Shown: piece after piece, positions 46,640 through 56,558 of the stretch
How positions within the stretch are numbered: the first letter of the stretch is position 1
Layout: the number at the start of each line of letters is the position of its first letter
Assembly (NCBI GenBank): GCA_964034945.1
Contig: OZ035963.1
Coordinates: forward strand, 44,415,090-44,479,089
Source of the DNA: Chrysopilus asiliformis
Taxonomy: Eukaryota > Arthropoda > Insecta > Diptera > Rhagionidae
Length of the DNA: 64,000 nucleotides
Reading direction: 5' to 3'
Notes under the pieces: model-generated
Seen by the model: the letters and a program-made list of their open reading frames with translations, nothing else
Databases searched by the model: none
Told to the model about the DNA's origin: nothing
Position numbers and translations under genes: made by a program

Positions 46640-47411
46640 TAGGGATGCAACATCGTTCATAAAACCTCGATATATCGAAAATCGATGTTTTTTTAAGGCG
46701 ACATCGATGTCAAAAAACATCGTCCTGAAAACATCGTTTTTCCGATGTTTCGAAAAAGTTAAATTTAATAAATAATTTAGCCATCTGGCGGATGCTCTAC
46801 TGTGGGTGGAGTGCACCCAGGTAGAATTAACACGGTTTTAATTCTTATACGTTGAACCACCAAAAACCCATTAGTTTTCGAGATATTCGCAAAAAAAATA
46901 ATTTTTTTGAAATACCGGCATATCTTTATAACGGAGTTCTAGTAAAAGACATAAATGTAGCAAATTTTCTGCAAGTTTTGTAATACATAAGACTACTGGA
47001 AAATGGTTAGTTTCGGAATAAATCGCAAAAAACCGCATAGTTTTTAAAAAGCCGCCGTTTTGGTTACTTCCGGTTAACGGATTTCCACATCAGGACCAAA
47101 CTTCTCTCTAAAATTTCATGGCTAGCTCTGGTATTTTTTGCGAAATCTTGTAGAAAGATGGAACCGAAAATTGATACCAAAGAAAATTTAAACAAATCTT
47201 TGAGTGGCTATATTAAATCTATCAAAAAACTAGTCCCTCTAGTCCTAAAATTAGTTTCTCTACTAATTTTATAAAGAGTAATGTTCTAACATCGTGGATA
47301 ACAACATCGATACCTCGATATATCGGTCTGTTCAACATCGAGGTTAAAACTCGATATTTTTCAACGATACCTCGATGTTTTGCAAACATCGAGGTATCGT
47401 TGGCATCCCTA
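46640..47411. mobile_element. hAT element nested in a hAT element, duplication ATCTCGAA
   Basis: Ends TAGGGATGC and inverse, flanked by ATCTCGAA (46632-46639, 47412-47419). Arms are crowded with ACATCGA and CGATGTTT motifs. The core holds repeat D copy 4. Confidence 0.85.
46848..47155 (-). repeat. Repeat family D, copy 4, fragment without the array
   Basis: CCCATTAGTTTTCGAGATAT, GGTTACTTCCGGTTAACGG and AATTTCATGGCTAGCTCTG match copies 1-3. Both ends and the array are missing; the match stops at the point where the array would begin. Confidence 0.65.
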
Positions 47412-48154
47412 ATCTCGAATGTCCTTGCAACTTCTTACCCGTGGACCGTTACAATATCAAAAATTTTATTTGCAACAAACCACTGTTAATTATAATAAAA
47501 ATTGAATGCTGCAATGTAACGCTCTTTTGAATTAATTATTTGAGATGTGAAGATAAAATTTCACGTAAATGTCACATATTGTGTAGGTACTCATTTTGTA
47601 CCAATTAATTCACAACAGAATATAATAATACAGTAATGTACAGTAATTCCAAACATTCGCGGATTTGGTTATTCGCAGAAGTAAACAAATTAAACAAAAA
47701 TATAAAATAGTAAGCTATAACTTTTAGGGTGCATTATATTAAATAATAAAACCCAATATGTCTAACTATAAATATTTTAATTAGGACGTAAAAATCGCTA
47801 ATAATTTATTCATTGTTATTTATTTTAAATTCCATATTAATAAAAATGTGTCACAATTTTTTTTATTTCATATTAAACCTTGCGCGGACCCCCTGACGTT
47901 GTTCAGGGACCCCCAAATCAATTTTAATTTTCCACGGACCCCCTGAATGATCCCGGGGACCCCTGGGGGTCCGTAGGGACCACTTTGGGAACCACTGGTT
48001 TAGACGAAGCGAGTAACTCGCTGCAAGTAGACGTAAATACACGCGATTTGAGCTAGTGTGCGACGCTCGCATATGTGTGAGAATACTCGCTGCTCTCTCA
48101 AAAATAATAGAAAGCCATTCTATTTTTCTAGCAAGTAAAAACCAATACATCAAC

Positions 48155-48289
48155 ATGGAACCGTGTACAAATGAGGTGGTTTTATTTGTGTGTGTTTTAA
48201 TTCATTTCGTTTGCTATGTTCGCCGGAGAAAGGTGTCATTTTTTGTAGAATATATGCACTTAGAAATTTCTTTATTTTCCTGTTTTTAG
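48155..48289 (+). other. Conserved 44-residue ORF in MITE family F, copy 2
   Basis: Counterpart of 45048-45182: same start MEPCTNEVVLFVCVLIHF and length, with a few replacements (CYV for CCF, EYM for EYL, EIS for EFS). The frame survives in two copies that differ at DNA level. Confidence 0.35.
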
Positions 48290-48469
48290 CTGAACGCGTT
48301 TTTAATTGTCTTCAAAATCGCGTTGTATATTTTTTTGTCTATATTAACGAAACACCTAATACACTTCTTCACAGTAAACCAAACAAAGATATCTTTGCTC
48401 AGAAAATTTTAGGTTATGTTTTGTTCAGTTGTCATTCTACTTGCAACGAGTTACTCGCATCGTGTAAAC

Positions 48470-48842
48470 CAGGCATCTCCAGGCCTTGGCTCTTGCGGCT
48501 CCTCGTACATATTATTGAGCCAGACACATTTTACTTTGCCCACATTAATGTTTTTGTCAATACTATCTTACATTAGCATTCAGAAAAACGAACCTGAACG
48601 AAAGGCCGCCGAACGTGATCGAACATCTCTTTCCACCACCAGTAAGCTAGAATCGATATGCAGTTTGATTTGTAGTTAGCTTGTTTCAGACTTTCGATGC
48701 AAGAGGATGTCATTCGTCTGCTTAATATTTATTAGATTTGTAATGAGGTTTTGAATGCCGAGTAGCAAATGCCTCGAGTTCAGGTTGTGGTGGTTTCGAC
48801 GTGGTGGTGGTTGTACAGAGACAGTTATCTTGGAGACCCCTG
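48470..48842. mobile_element. hAT MITE, duplication GTGTAAAC
   Basis: Ends CAGGCATCTCC and, inverted, CAGGGGTCTCC, flanked by GTGTAAAC (48462-48469, 48843-48850). No coding content recognised. Confidence 0.8.
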
Positions 48843-48972
48843 GTGTAAACGAAGCAAACTACTTGCCTCTCTTTACTCGCAGCGAGTTACTCGCAGCGAG
48901 TTACTCGCTGTGTATAAACCCTGCTTAACGGTGCAGAAAAACTATTTCACAATAAAAACTCAATTGCAGTAA

Positions 48973-49416
48973 CACCGCGTCTTGACCTGGGATTTTTCAT
49001 CGCAGAGATTTTTGATTGACCAATCAGAGCTCGAGTTGACGGAGGGGAAAAATCCCAGAGAGAAATTTCTTGAAATCTTGCAATAGCAAAATTTCTTGGA
49101 ATTTCACAATTCAAGATGGCGGAATCCAATTTCTCCCGACAAGTAATTGCAAAAATAACTAATTTTTACAAAATACGATACAAAAAGCTTTGGAAGAGAA
49201 TATATAACATTAAGGGGTTTTTCTTTTCGTCTGTTCTTCTGTTTCAGCCTTTACAATTTCACGTATTGCATTAATTGCGAGAGCGGCGACTATGTGTTTT
49301 CTTTTCATCGGCATTTTGAGTACTAAATTTCAAGAGATTTTCGGCCCAGCTGTCAAAAAAATCTCATTGCGGTGAGATATTTCTTCGGGTGAAAAATTGT
49401 TAATCAAGACGCGGTG
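48973..49416 (-). mobile_element. PIF/Harbinger-type MITE family G, copy 1
   Basis: TIR CACCGCGTCTTGA and inverse, flanked by TAA (48970-48972, 49417-49419). Orientation is defined by the MPMKRKH frame described for copy 2. The opposite strand carries MAESNFSRQVIAKITNFYK, also open. Confidence 0.85.
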
Positions 49417-49419
49417 TAA

Positions 49420-49580
49420 GAAAAGTTATAGTATAGAGGCAATAAATTGAATTTGCAGTAATGCAATAAATTAATTTTTGTAACGCGAAATACTGTTTTT
49501 TTTTCTTCTTTAAGATGTTAATGTTGTAAAATAAAATTAAGAATAAAACTATCAACCTTTTATTATTTATGTTGTAGGAA
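49420..49580. other. AT-rich spacer
   Basis: Nothing recognised. Confidence 0.4.
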
Positions 49581-49582
49581 AT

Positions 49583-49650
49583 GTTTTTTCGGTTTAACCG
49601 CGTAAATATTTATTTACTTTAACAATATTTACGCGGTTAAACCGAAAAAG
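49583..49650. repeat. Hairpin with about 27 bp arms
   Basis: TTTTTTCGGTTTAACCGCGT.. is inverted after a 13-base spacer as ..ACGCGGTTAAACCGAAAAA. It directly precedes the 105 bp conserved repeat. Confidence 0.7.
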
Positions 49651-49757
49651 CAAGGTGTCTGTCTCGTAGAGACGGCCAGAAGACGTGGATCCGCCTACAA
49701 CGATCGCCAATAAATATTTAAGTAAGAAATTTTAGTGAAAAGGAAATTAAGGAAACA
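49651..49757 (+). repeat. 105 bp conserved repeat, copy 2
   Basis: Nearly identical to 39394-39500 (GTGTCTGTCTCGTAGAGACG..CAACGATCGCCAATA). Confidence 0.55.
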
Positions 49758-49769
49758 AATTTTTATTTA

Positions 49770-50030
49770 AAATATAACAAAAGCTATAATTGCCAATCTG
49801 ACAATTATTGAAAATCCGTATGGTGATTTAAGTGAACGGCGAACAGTTGTATCAAAATTCCAGTTTGAAGTCAAACTTTCTAATTAGATTCTTTTAAAAT
49901 TTATTCCAATCGGATTTTGAAGTATGGGAGTTTTATGTAGAATCATATCCTAAATAACTTTTGTTCTTGCACTTTTTTGATAAGATGCACCGTTTTTGAG
50001 ATATTCGGTTTCACCATACGGGTATAATAA
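49770..50030 (-). repeat. Penelope-associated repeat, shortened
   Basis: Begins AACAAAAGCTATAATTGCC and jumps from TTTTTGAGATATTCG straight to GTTTCACCATACGGGTATAA, so the centre is deleted. Confidence 0.6.
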
Positions 50031-50084
50031 TTTTATTTATAATTGGTTTATGATAAGAGAAGTATGAAATAAATATCATACATA

Positions 50085-50840
50085 CAGTGTTCAAAACGCT
50101 CCCATTTCTAGTCTTTCGTTCAAATTAGTTATATATAATGACGCAGGTTTTACATAAATTTACTACTATTTCATCGATTCTACTACTATTTTTCGGCCGA
50201 TTTACTACGATTTCGAAAATCAAAAGTCACAACCCTGAACAGAATTTTAATGCTGGGATCGAAATATCGTTCTCTCAGTAGTAAAATACATACTTATATA
50301 TGTGTGTGCGTGCATCATAATCAACAGCCATCGCTCGAGGCTTTCATTCTGTTTAATGCGAGACCCACAAACCGCTTTGAAAAAGAAGCGAAAACTTAAA
50401 TAGAAATCATTTTCGTTGCCAAGAACGAGAGTCGGAAACCACAGCAAACGATTTTGCCGTTAAGAGCGACACTTTTCAGAACGAAAAGAACGAAATAACA
50501 TGGCATTCAATACATCCAGATTCAATCAATACACACAAAGGAAAAGCATAAAAAGAGTATAAATGTGAAATCTGTACTACAAGCAGCAAACACAGCATAG
50601 CAGCGGCAGTAAAAATTTAGATTTTGATCTTTAAAAAAATAATTGAACTTAGTTTAACATAACAAAATACCCTAAACAATGCTTTAATGTAGGCCTCATC
50701 TTATAACACAGTTTCTGTTCGGATGTTACCACAAACTATCGAGTATCATCGATTGCAAATTTGTTATCATGGCAGCAAGCCGATTTTCTACTTTGTACCC
50801 CCATAACCAAAATCCAAGACGTATCCACGTCAAAAAACCT
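50085..50840 (+). repeat. LTR-like repeat family E, longest copy
   Basis: Runs from TACAGTGTTCAAAACGCTCC through a TATA-like AAAAAGAGTATAAATGTG (50542-50565) to CCAAGACGTATCCACGTC. Copy 1 is the inverse at 13597-14240. A solo LTR is the simplest reading; no flanking internal domain was found. Confidence 0.4.
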
Positions 50841-51064
50841 TTCCTACAACATAATGTCGAACCGCGAAAACCTAAAATTATATTTTATTATTTATTTTGG
50901 AACAGACTGTACCACCATTCGTCAGGAGAGAGTTTTAAGAGAGCGCTGAAACTGCTTCTCCGCACATTCTTTTTAAGCGCTCCAGAAGCGTTCTTACTGC
51001 AGCTAGTTTGGAGCGCTACCCCGCGTAGGACATGCAATGTAAAAAAGTAAATGAAGAGGAATGG

Positions 51065-51332
51065 GAAAATACGAACGAAAACGTTTTTTGCGAATATCTC
51101 AAAAACTGTGCATCTTATCAAAAAAGTGCAAGAACAAAAGTTATTTAGGATATAATTCTACATAAAACTCCCATACATCAAAATCCGATTGGAATAAATT
51201 TTAAAAAATCTTATTGGAAAGTTTGACTTCAAAGTGGAATTTTGATGCAACTGTTCGAATTTTGATACGAATATCACCATACGGGTCTCCAATGAATGCC
51301 AGATTGGCAATTATAGCTTTTGTTATGTTTTT
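51065..51332 (+). repeat. Penelope-associated repeat, partial
   Basis: ACGAACGAAAACGTTTTTTG to GCCAGATTGGCAATTATAGC, in family order. Confidence 0.6.
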
Positions 51333-51334
51333 CA

Positions 51335-51590
51335 GTGAATTTACCTCGTCCTGCCTCATTAACAAAAATATAATGGGAGTGTTAAATCCATTTTCAAACT
51401 TCAATCAAACGTTTTCACTTGCATAACCAAGAAATAAATACAACCAGCTGATTTTTGACATTGCGTTTGCATGCGATGTTTGCCGTATTTTTAAACAGCA
51501 AACGCCGTTTTTCAGAACACCGATGGCGTGGTGAATCGAATCGAATGCGTTACGTTTAGCTGCCTAACGCCGTATCTCAGAACAAGGGTG
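51335..51590. other. Unassigned short stretch
   Basis: Nothing recognised except repeated AACGCCGT phrases. Confidence 0.3.
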
Positions 51591-51595
51591 ATTAT

Positions 51596-52475
51596 CACGG
51601 CATACAGACAACCAAGGTATGCTGTAAACTTTTGATAGTCAGGTGTGACGTCATTTGTGCCGACTTTTTTTTAATTAATTTTTATGTTTATTGATCACTA
51701 TTTAATGCAATCAGTCATTGCCTCCTATAAACACAAGGCCTCAATATCTCAAAGAACTTTATCATGACGTCACATCAGTGGTAAAGCTCTTTTCGATGTT
51801 GCTATGCAATTCAAATGGAGACAAACGAAAATTCGACTTTATCGGCTTATATCTCGGAAACTGTTCCTTTGCCGGAAAAACTGTTTTCACTTTCTTATAG
51901 AATATTCGATATTCTTGCTTTCAGTCATATGCCTTAGTTACCAAGGGCGAACAGAAAAAAAGTTATCGAACAAAATCTTAACAAAAGTGTGATTTTTCGT
52001 TTTCTCTTCACGTCGCTCTCCACTCCTACTCTCCATCTAAAATCATATCGATTTGGGTTTTCGCAAATAATTTAATTGATATATATTCGACATGATTGGG
52101 ACATGAACCAAACGACAGATGATTACATTGAGTATAATAGTGCGTAAGTCAATTTGTTGTCGCATTAATAGTTTCCGAGATATAAGCCGATAAAGTCGAA
52201 TTTTCGTTTGTCTCCATTTGAATTGCATAGCAACATCGAAAAGAGCTTTACCACTGATGTGACGTCAGTTTTAGATCTTGAGGCCTTGTGTTTATAGGAG
52301 GCAATGAATCAGTCCACTAATTTACAAATATCTTATTTAAATCGCACAAATTTAAAAAAAACCATCCAGAATACAAAATTCCTTCTGCACTTGACGAACT
52401 AATCGGCACAAGTGACGTAGCAACGAAATGTCAGATTTGAGTTTACAGCATACCTTGGTTGTCTGTATGCCGTGG
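51596..52475. mobile_element. TIR element with long arms, duplication GTGATTAT
   Basis: CACGGCATACAGACAACCAA at the left is inverted at the right end, and similarity continues inward with gaps for over 250 bp (for example GAGACAAACGAAAATTCGAC at 51816 and its inverse near 52190). GTGATTAT flanks both sides (51588-51595, 52476-52483). An 8 bp duplication suggests hAT or a related superfamily. Confidence 0.75.
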
Positions 52476-52483
52476 GTGATTAT

Positions 52484-53060
52484 GTTTTCGACTGACAGAC
52501 TCGGCTATTCTCGAAACGTTTCGGATTTTTCCATAGTTTATTGTGAATCGGAAAAGGATCTTTATGTGGTGTATGTACCTCCTATATTGCTCCAAATTAC
52601 GTCTCGCGTATTTCGAAACTATTGACAGCTTGTTACGAAACCGCATTCTCGATCTTAGATTATGGAAATATCCGAAACGTCATAAAACATTCCGTTTCGG
52701 ATCCAAGCGAAACGTATATATGTTACTTTTCGAAACATTTTTTTATTGTGAATGGCGTTTGCTGTTTCTTGTTATGCAATGCCTGCAAAATTTTTATTGT
52801 GCAAAAAATTATCAAAATGAGAACTTCTACATCTATGGCTCATAAACAAGTGCTGCTGCACTTCCTCGAGTAAAATGATAATTCACGGAAAGGAAAGTTC
52901 TCGTCCACCTCCAGAAGGAAAAATGTTCAATAGTTGTAGAATTGGGCGACAACAATGTTAAATGTAATTCTCGGTGCACCAAAAGACTGGAAGAAATGGA
53001 GAAAAGAGGATATTAATAAAAACAGCATCACTAGTATAACATAATTATTTGAATATTTAT
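52484..53060. other. Unassigned stretch with a weak inverted repeat
   Basis: CGAAACGTTTCGGATTTTTCC near 52512 has a partial inverse (GGAAATATCCGAAACGTC) near 52665. Open frames of 60-100 codons match nothing known. Confidence 0.3.
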
Positions 53061-53066
53061 TTCTTA

Positions 53067-53510
53067 CACCACGTCTTGATTAACAATTTTTCATCCGAAG
53101 AAATATCTCACCGCAATGAGATTTTTTTGACAGCTGGGCCGAAAATCTCTTGAAATTTAGTACTCAAAATGCCGATGAAAAGAAAACACATAGTCGCCGC
53201 TCTCGCAATTAATGCAATACGTGAAATTGAAAAGGCTGAAACAGAAAAACAGACGAAAAGAAAAACCTCTTAATGTTATATATTCTCTTCCAAAGCTTTT
53301 TGTATCGTATTTTGTAAAAATTAGTTATTTTCGCAATTACTTGTCGGGAGAAATTGGATTCCGCCATCTTGAATTGTGAAATTCCAAGAAATTTTGCTAT
53401 TGCAAGATTTCAAGAAATTTATCTCTGGGATTTTTTCTCGCCATCAACTCGAGCTCTGATTGGTCAATCAAAAATCTCTGCGATGAAAAATCCCAAATCA
53501 AGACGCGGTG
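53067..53510 (+). mobile_element. PIF/Harbinger-type MITE family G, copy 2
   Basis: TIR CACCACGTCTTGA/TCAAGACGCGGTG, flanked by TTA (53064-53066, 53511-53513). An ATG at 53169 opens a 34-codon frame: MPMKRKHIVAALAINAIREI, then EKAETEKQTKRKTS, stop at 53271. Alternating acidic and basic residues after a hydrophobic start resemble the N-terminus of Harbinger transposases. Confidence 0.85.
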
Positions 53511-53589
53511 TTAGTGCTCAACACGTACTGCCGCCACTTAACGAATTCCAAAATGACTGCCGCCATGGAAGCGAAAAAATCGGGTCTTA

Positions 53590-54032
53590 CACCGCGTCTT
53601 GACCTGGGATTTTTCATCGCAGAGATTTTTGATTGACCAATCAGAGCTCGAGTTGACGGAGGGGAAAAATCCCAGAGAGAAATTTCTTGAAATCTTGCAA
53701 TAGCAAAATTTCTTGGAATTTCACAATTCAAGATGGCGGAATCCAATTTCTCCCGACAAGTAATTGCAAAAATAACTAATTTTTACAAAATACGATACAA
53801 AAAGCTTTGGAAGAGAATATATAACATTAAGAGGTTTTTCTTTTCGTCTGTTCTTCTGTTTCAGCCTTTTCAATTTCACGTATTGCATTAATTGCGAGAG
53901 CGGCGACTGGGTGTTTTTTTCATTGCCAATTTGAGAAATAAAATTTCAAGAGATTTTCGGCCCAGATGTCAAAAAAATCTCATTGCGGTGAGATATTTCT
54001 TCGGATGAAAAATTGTTAATCAAGACGCGGTG
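53590..54032 (-). mobile_element. PIF/Harbinger-type MITE family G, copy 3
   Basis: TIRs as in copies 1-2, flanked by TTA (53587-53589, 54033-54035). It lies 79 bp from copy 2 in inverse orientation, so the pair forms a 444 bp inverted repeat. The MPMKRKH frame is damaged here. Confidence 0.85.
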
Positions 54033-54035
54033 TTA

Positions 54036-54400
54036 GAGGCCACTAGACTTTGTTTTTATAAATGGTTTTATATTTCCCAAGTAATCCTTTGTGGTTCCAC
54101 ATTGGATCAACAAAACTCAGGCCAAATATCACAAAAAAAGTTTTCCAGGCGGTCTATTATTTTTTCCATCTATATATTTAAAAGGCAAAGCGATTTTGTA
54201 TGGATTTCTTTCGACAGAGCTCCTGCAGTTCCTATTGAACCGATTTTGATGATTCGTTTTTTTAAATGAAAGCTCTATAGCTGTAGATATGTCCGTTTTA
54301 CTTTTTTTTCAATTTTTAATAATACTTTATTAGTGATTTGCCTTTCAAAATTATCAATATGCCGCTAACTAAGTCTTCAATGTTAACACGACATTCCGTA
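54036..54400. other. Unassigned stretch
   Basis: Nothing recognised. TTTTTGATGATTCG..AATGAAAGCTC phrases suggest a degraded repeat. Confidence 0.3.
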
Positions 54401-54404
54401 CTGT

Positions 54405-54680
54405 CTGATCAGTGCGGTGAGTTAGAAGTTGGACTACCATGCGCCAAGCACCGGGTTCAATTTTCGTCGGTGACAAAATTCTTTTTTTTTTTTTTTCAAA
54501 TTCTTTTTTTTTTTTTTCTTTTCAAATTCTTTTTTTTCTTTTCAAATTCTTTTTTGTTGATTCATTTACTTTTATTAATATTTTATTACTTAATTTATCT
54601 TTAAGTTTACATTTTTACTCCTGAATAAGTGTTAGACTACAATGCGCCAGATGTGCGGGTTCGATTCCACCATTGAGGTA
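54405..54680 (+). repeat. Two tRNA-like SINE heads with a T-rich tract between
   Basis: TGGACTACCATGCGCCA followed by GGGTTCAATTTTC (54432-54466) and TAGACTACAATGCGCCA followed by GGGTTCGATTCCACC (54632-54669) are two copies of a head containing a pol III B box. A T-rich tract with repeated TTCAAATTCTTTTTT lies between (54481-54556). They look like truncated SINEs. Confidence 0.45.
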
Positions 54681-54750
54681 GAATGCAAGGCGCGTTTTTT
54701 ACATGGTTTCCCCATTAGGCCTAATCCATATTTTTTCCACCTTCATTCAT

Positions 54751-55206
54751 TTATTCTTCTTCTCCTTCTCCTTCTTCTTCTTCTTGTTGCTCTTTATCTT
54801 CGATATAGGGATCATCTTCACTTACATTTAATGTTAAGGCACCAATAAGATCGAGTTCATCATCAACATCGTTTAAATTGTCAAAGGATTCAGTGATATC
54901 ACAAGAAGCAGGATTTAAACATGATTGACCCCGACAAAAGGTACAAACGATGGAGCACGGTAATCTAATTTTTCTGCATCCACAATTAGAACCACAACCT
55001 TTTGTGCAGTTGCAAAAAACGGAATTCAGGAGTTCTTTCGGTTCTGGTGGAAGTAATGTACTAACTGGCTGCAAGAAATTGTTGTTAAATGTCCATCCCC
55101 ACTGTTGAGGATCTAAGTCTTCTCCAAGCCATGTTTGCACCTGATAATATATACGATACAGATGGTGATGTGCGGGCCCTATTGTGGGTGGAAATGAAGG
55201 TAATTT
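54751..55206 (-). pseudogene. Cysteine-rich (CXC-like) ORF remnant fused to the NUMT edge
   Basis: The minus frame is open from the NUMT boundary: HHHLYRIYYQVQTWLG, then DLDPQQWGW, a linker, and a cysteine cluster with CNCTKGCGSNCGCRK and CSIVCTFCRGQSCLN. The first Met is at 55140 and the acidic tail ends at 54751. Spacing like CxCxKGCxxxCxCRK recalls CXC/tesmin-type metal-binding motifs, and I have seen this arrangement in uncharacterised multi-copy insect proteins. The upstream part is replaced by mitochondrial DNA, so it is a fragment. Function unknown. Confidence 0.5.
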
Positions 55207-55677
55207 AACTGCCCTATTGATTTAAAGGCTGTAATTGCTTATTCTTCAGTTGCTCATATAAGAATTGTATTGAGAGGTTTAATAAAAATAAGTTATTATG
55301 GATTTTGTGGTTCATATACTTTAATAATTGCTCATGGATTATATTCATCCGGTTTATTTTGTTTAGCTAATGTTGCTAATCCCTTATTAATGAATATCCT
55401 TCGTCTACCTAATATGAACGATTAGTCGTTCATATTAGGTAGACGAAGAATATTAATTAATAAGGGATTATTGAATTTTATACCAAGAATAACTTTATGA
55501 TGATTACTAGTATCATTTTTAGAGCTTCTTATACTTGGTATTTATATGCATATAGGCAACATGGAAAAATATATTCTTGTAGAAGTGGTGTTAATCGTGA
55601 ATATTTATTTATATTTTTACATTGATTTCCTTTAAATTTATTAATTTTAAAAAGAGATTCATGTATGCTTTGGTTAT
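55207..55677 (+). pseudogene. nad4: ND4 C-terminal part (nuclear copy)
   Basis: Reads [14 protein letters not shown], then [28 protein letters not shown] and, after a frameshift, REYLFIFLHWFPLNLLILK. These are hallmark ND4 segments of complex I. A 44 bp fold-back duplication interrupts it at 55379-55469. Confidence 0.85.
55379..55469. repeat. Fold-back duplication inside nuclear ND4
   Basis: TCGTTCATATTAGGTAGACG.. at 55426-55469 is the genuine ND4 sequence. Its inverse copy at 55379-55421 has two mismatches and a 4-base spacer. It looks like template switching during or after insertion. Confidence 0.8.
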
Positions 55678-55778
55678 TTCTAAATAGTTTAATACAAAAT
55701 ATTGATCTGTGGTATCAAAGATATAAATTTTTATTTTAGATCGTTGTGGTGTCAAAGATATAAATTTTTATTTTAGAA
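55678..55778 (+). pseudogene. trnH: Mitochondrial trnH(GTG) nuclear copy with duplicated 3' half
   Basis: Acceptor strand TTCTAAA, D-arm region, then anticodon stem TTGAT/ATCAA with loop CTGTGGT (anticodon GTG at 55709-55711). The 3' half starting GTGGTRTCAAAGATATAAAT is repeated in tandem (from about 55709 and from about 55746); the second copy ends TTTAGAA, which pairs with TTCTAAA. It lies between ND4 and ND5 exactly as in insect mitochondria. Confidence 0.75.
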
Positions 55779-56207
55779 TTTGTAAAATTAGTTTTGTTTT
55801 TCTATCTTCAATTAGAATAACTTTATTATGGCTGAGATTTAATTTTTTATTAATAGAATATAGAATTTTTATTGAGTGAGAAGTAGTATTTTTAAATTCT
55901 ATGGGTACCTATTGTTATAATTTGATTGAATTAGATTAATATTTATATAATTTATTTTTTGAATTATTTATTTTGGAAAGCAATATATAAGAAATGATAT
56001 TTATATTAATCGTTTTATTATATTAGTTTTAATATTTGTTTTATCAATAATATTATTAATTATTAGTCCTAATTTAATTAGAATTTTATTAGGATGAGAT
56101 GGTTTGGGGTTAGTATCTTATTGTTCAGTTATTTATTTTCAAAATGTAAAATTTTATAATGCCGGTATATTAATTGCGTTGTCTAACCGGATTGGGGATG
56201 TGGGTTT

Positions 56208-56309
56208 ATTCCCAAAAGTTTTTAAGTTATGTATGGTTTTTTGGCATTCTAGAATTTATACAAAAAACTTTAAGCTGGCAACCAAGGGTCTGCTAGTTCA
56301 TAATATAGG
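56208..56309 (+). repeat. Helitron family B 3'-end fragment in the NUMT
   Basis: CCCAAAAGTTTTTAAGTTAT to GGCAACCAAGGGTCTGCTAGT matches the last 100 bases of family B, ending in CTAGT. ND5 sequence is missing at the junction, so insertion and deletion were linked or successive. Confidence 0.75.
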
Positions 56310-56558
56310 AACTTCTCAAGATATTCGGTCAATAGGAAGTTTATCAATTCAAATACTTATAACTTCTTCGTGTTTTAATGTAGCTAATTTAGCTTTATGT
56401 GGAATACCTATTTTAGCTCTACTTTATTCAAAGGATTTAATTTTAAAAGTTGTTTCTTTATCATATTTATATTTATTTAGTTATATTTTTTATCTACAGA
56501 GTTAACAGTATGTTATTCCTTACGATTAGCTAATTATTCAATAACTGGGGATTTTAAT

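Larger units (their letters stand above)
46288..47997. mobile_element. hAT element, duplication GTTTAGAC
   Basis: Ends CAGTGGTTCCCAAA and inverse, flanked by GTTTAGAC (46280-46287, 47998-48005). Both arms have GGACCCC/GGGGTCC motifs, and a 35 bp unit starting GCCCACGGACCCC repeats at 46309-46385. It contains a second hAT element (46640-47411). Confidence 0.85.
46274..48925 (+). mobile_element. PIF/Harbinger-type MITE family F, copy 2, split by two hAT elements
   Basis: The left stub AGCATGGTTTAGAC starts after TAA (46271-46273). The right end AAACCCTGCT is followed by TAA (48926-48928). In between, a hAT element (46288-47997) and another (48470-48842) each duplicated 8 bp of the MITE. Removing both restores a copy colinear with 44885-45423. 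The right arm repeats GCAGCGAGTTACTC twice. Confidence 0.85.

Noticed and set aside
55678..55739. Functional tRNA-His gene
   Set aside because: It lies inside a NUMT, has a duplicated 3' half, and lacks nuclear tRNA promoter elements.
56104..56505. 133-codon ORF read with the standard code
   Set aside because: It is nuclear ND5 with a Helitron fragment in the middle; continuity is accidental.
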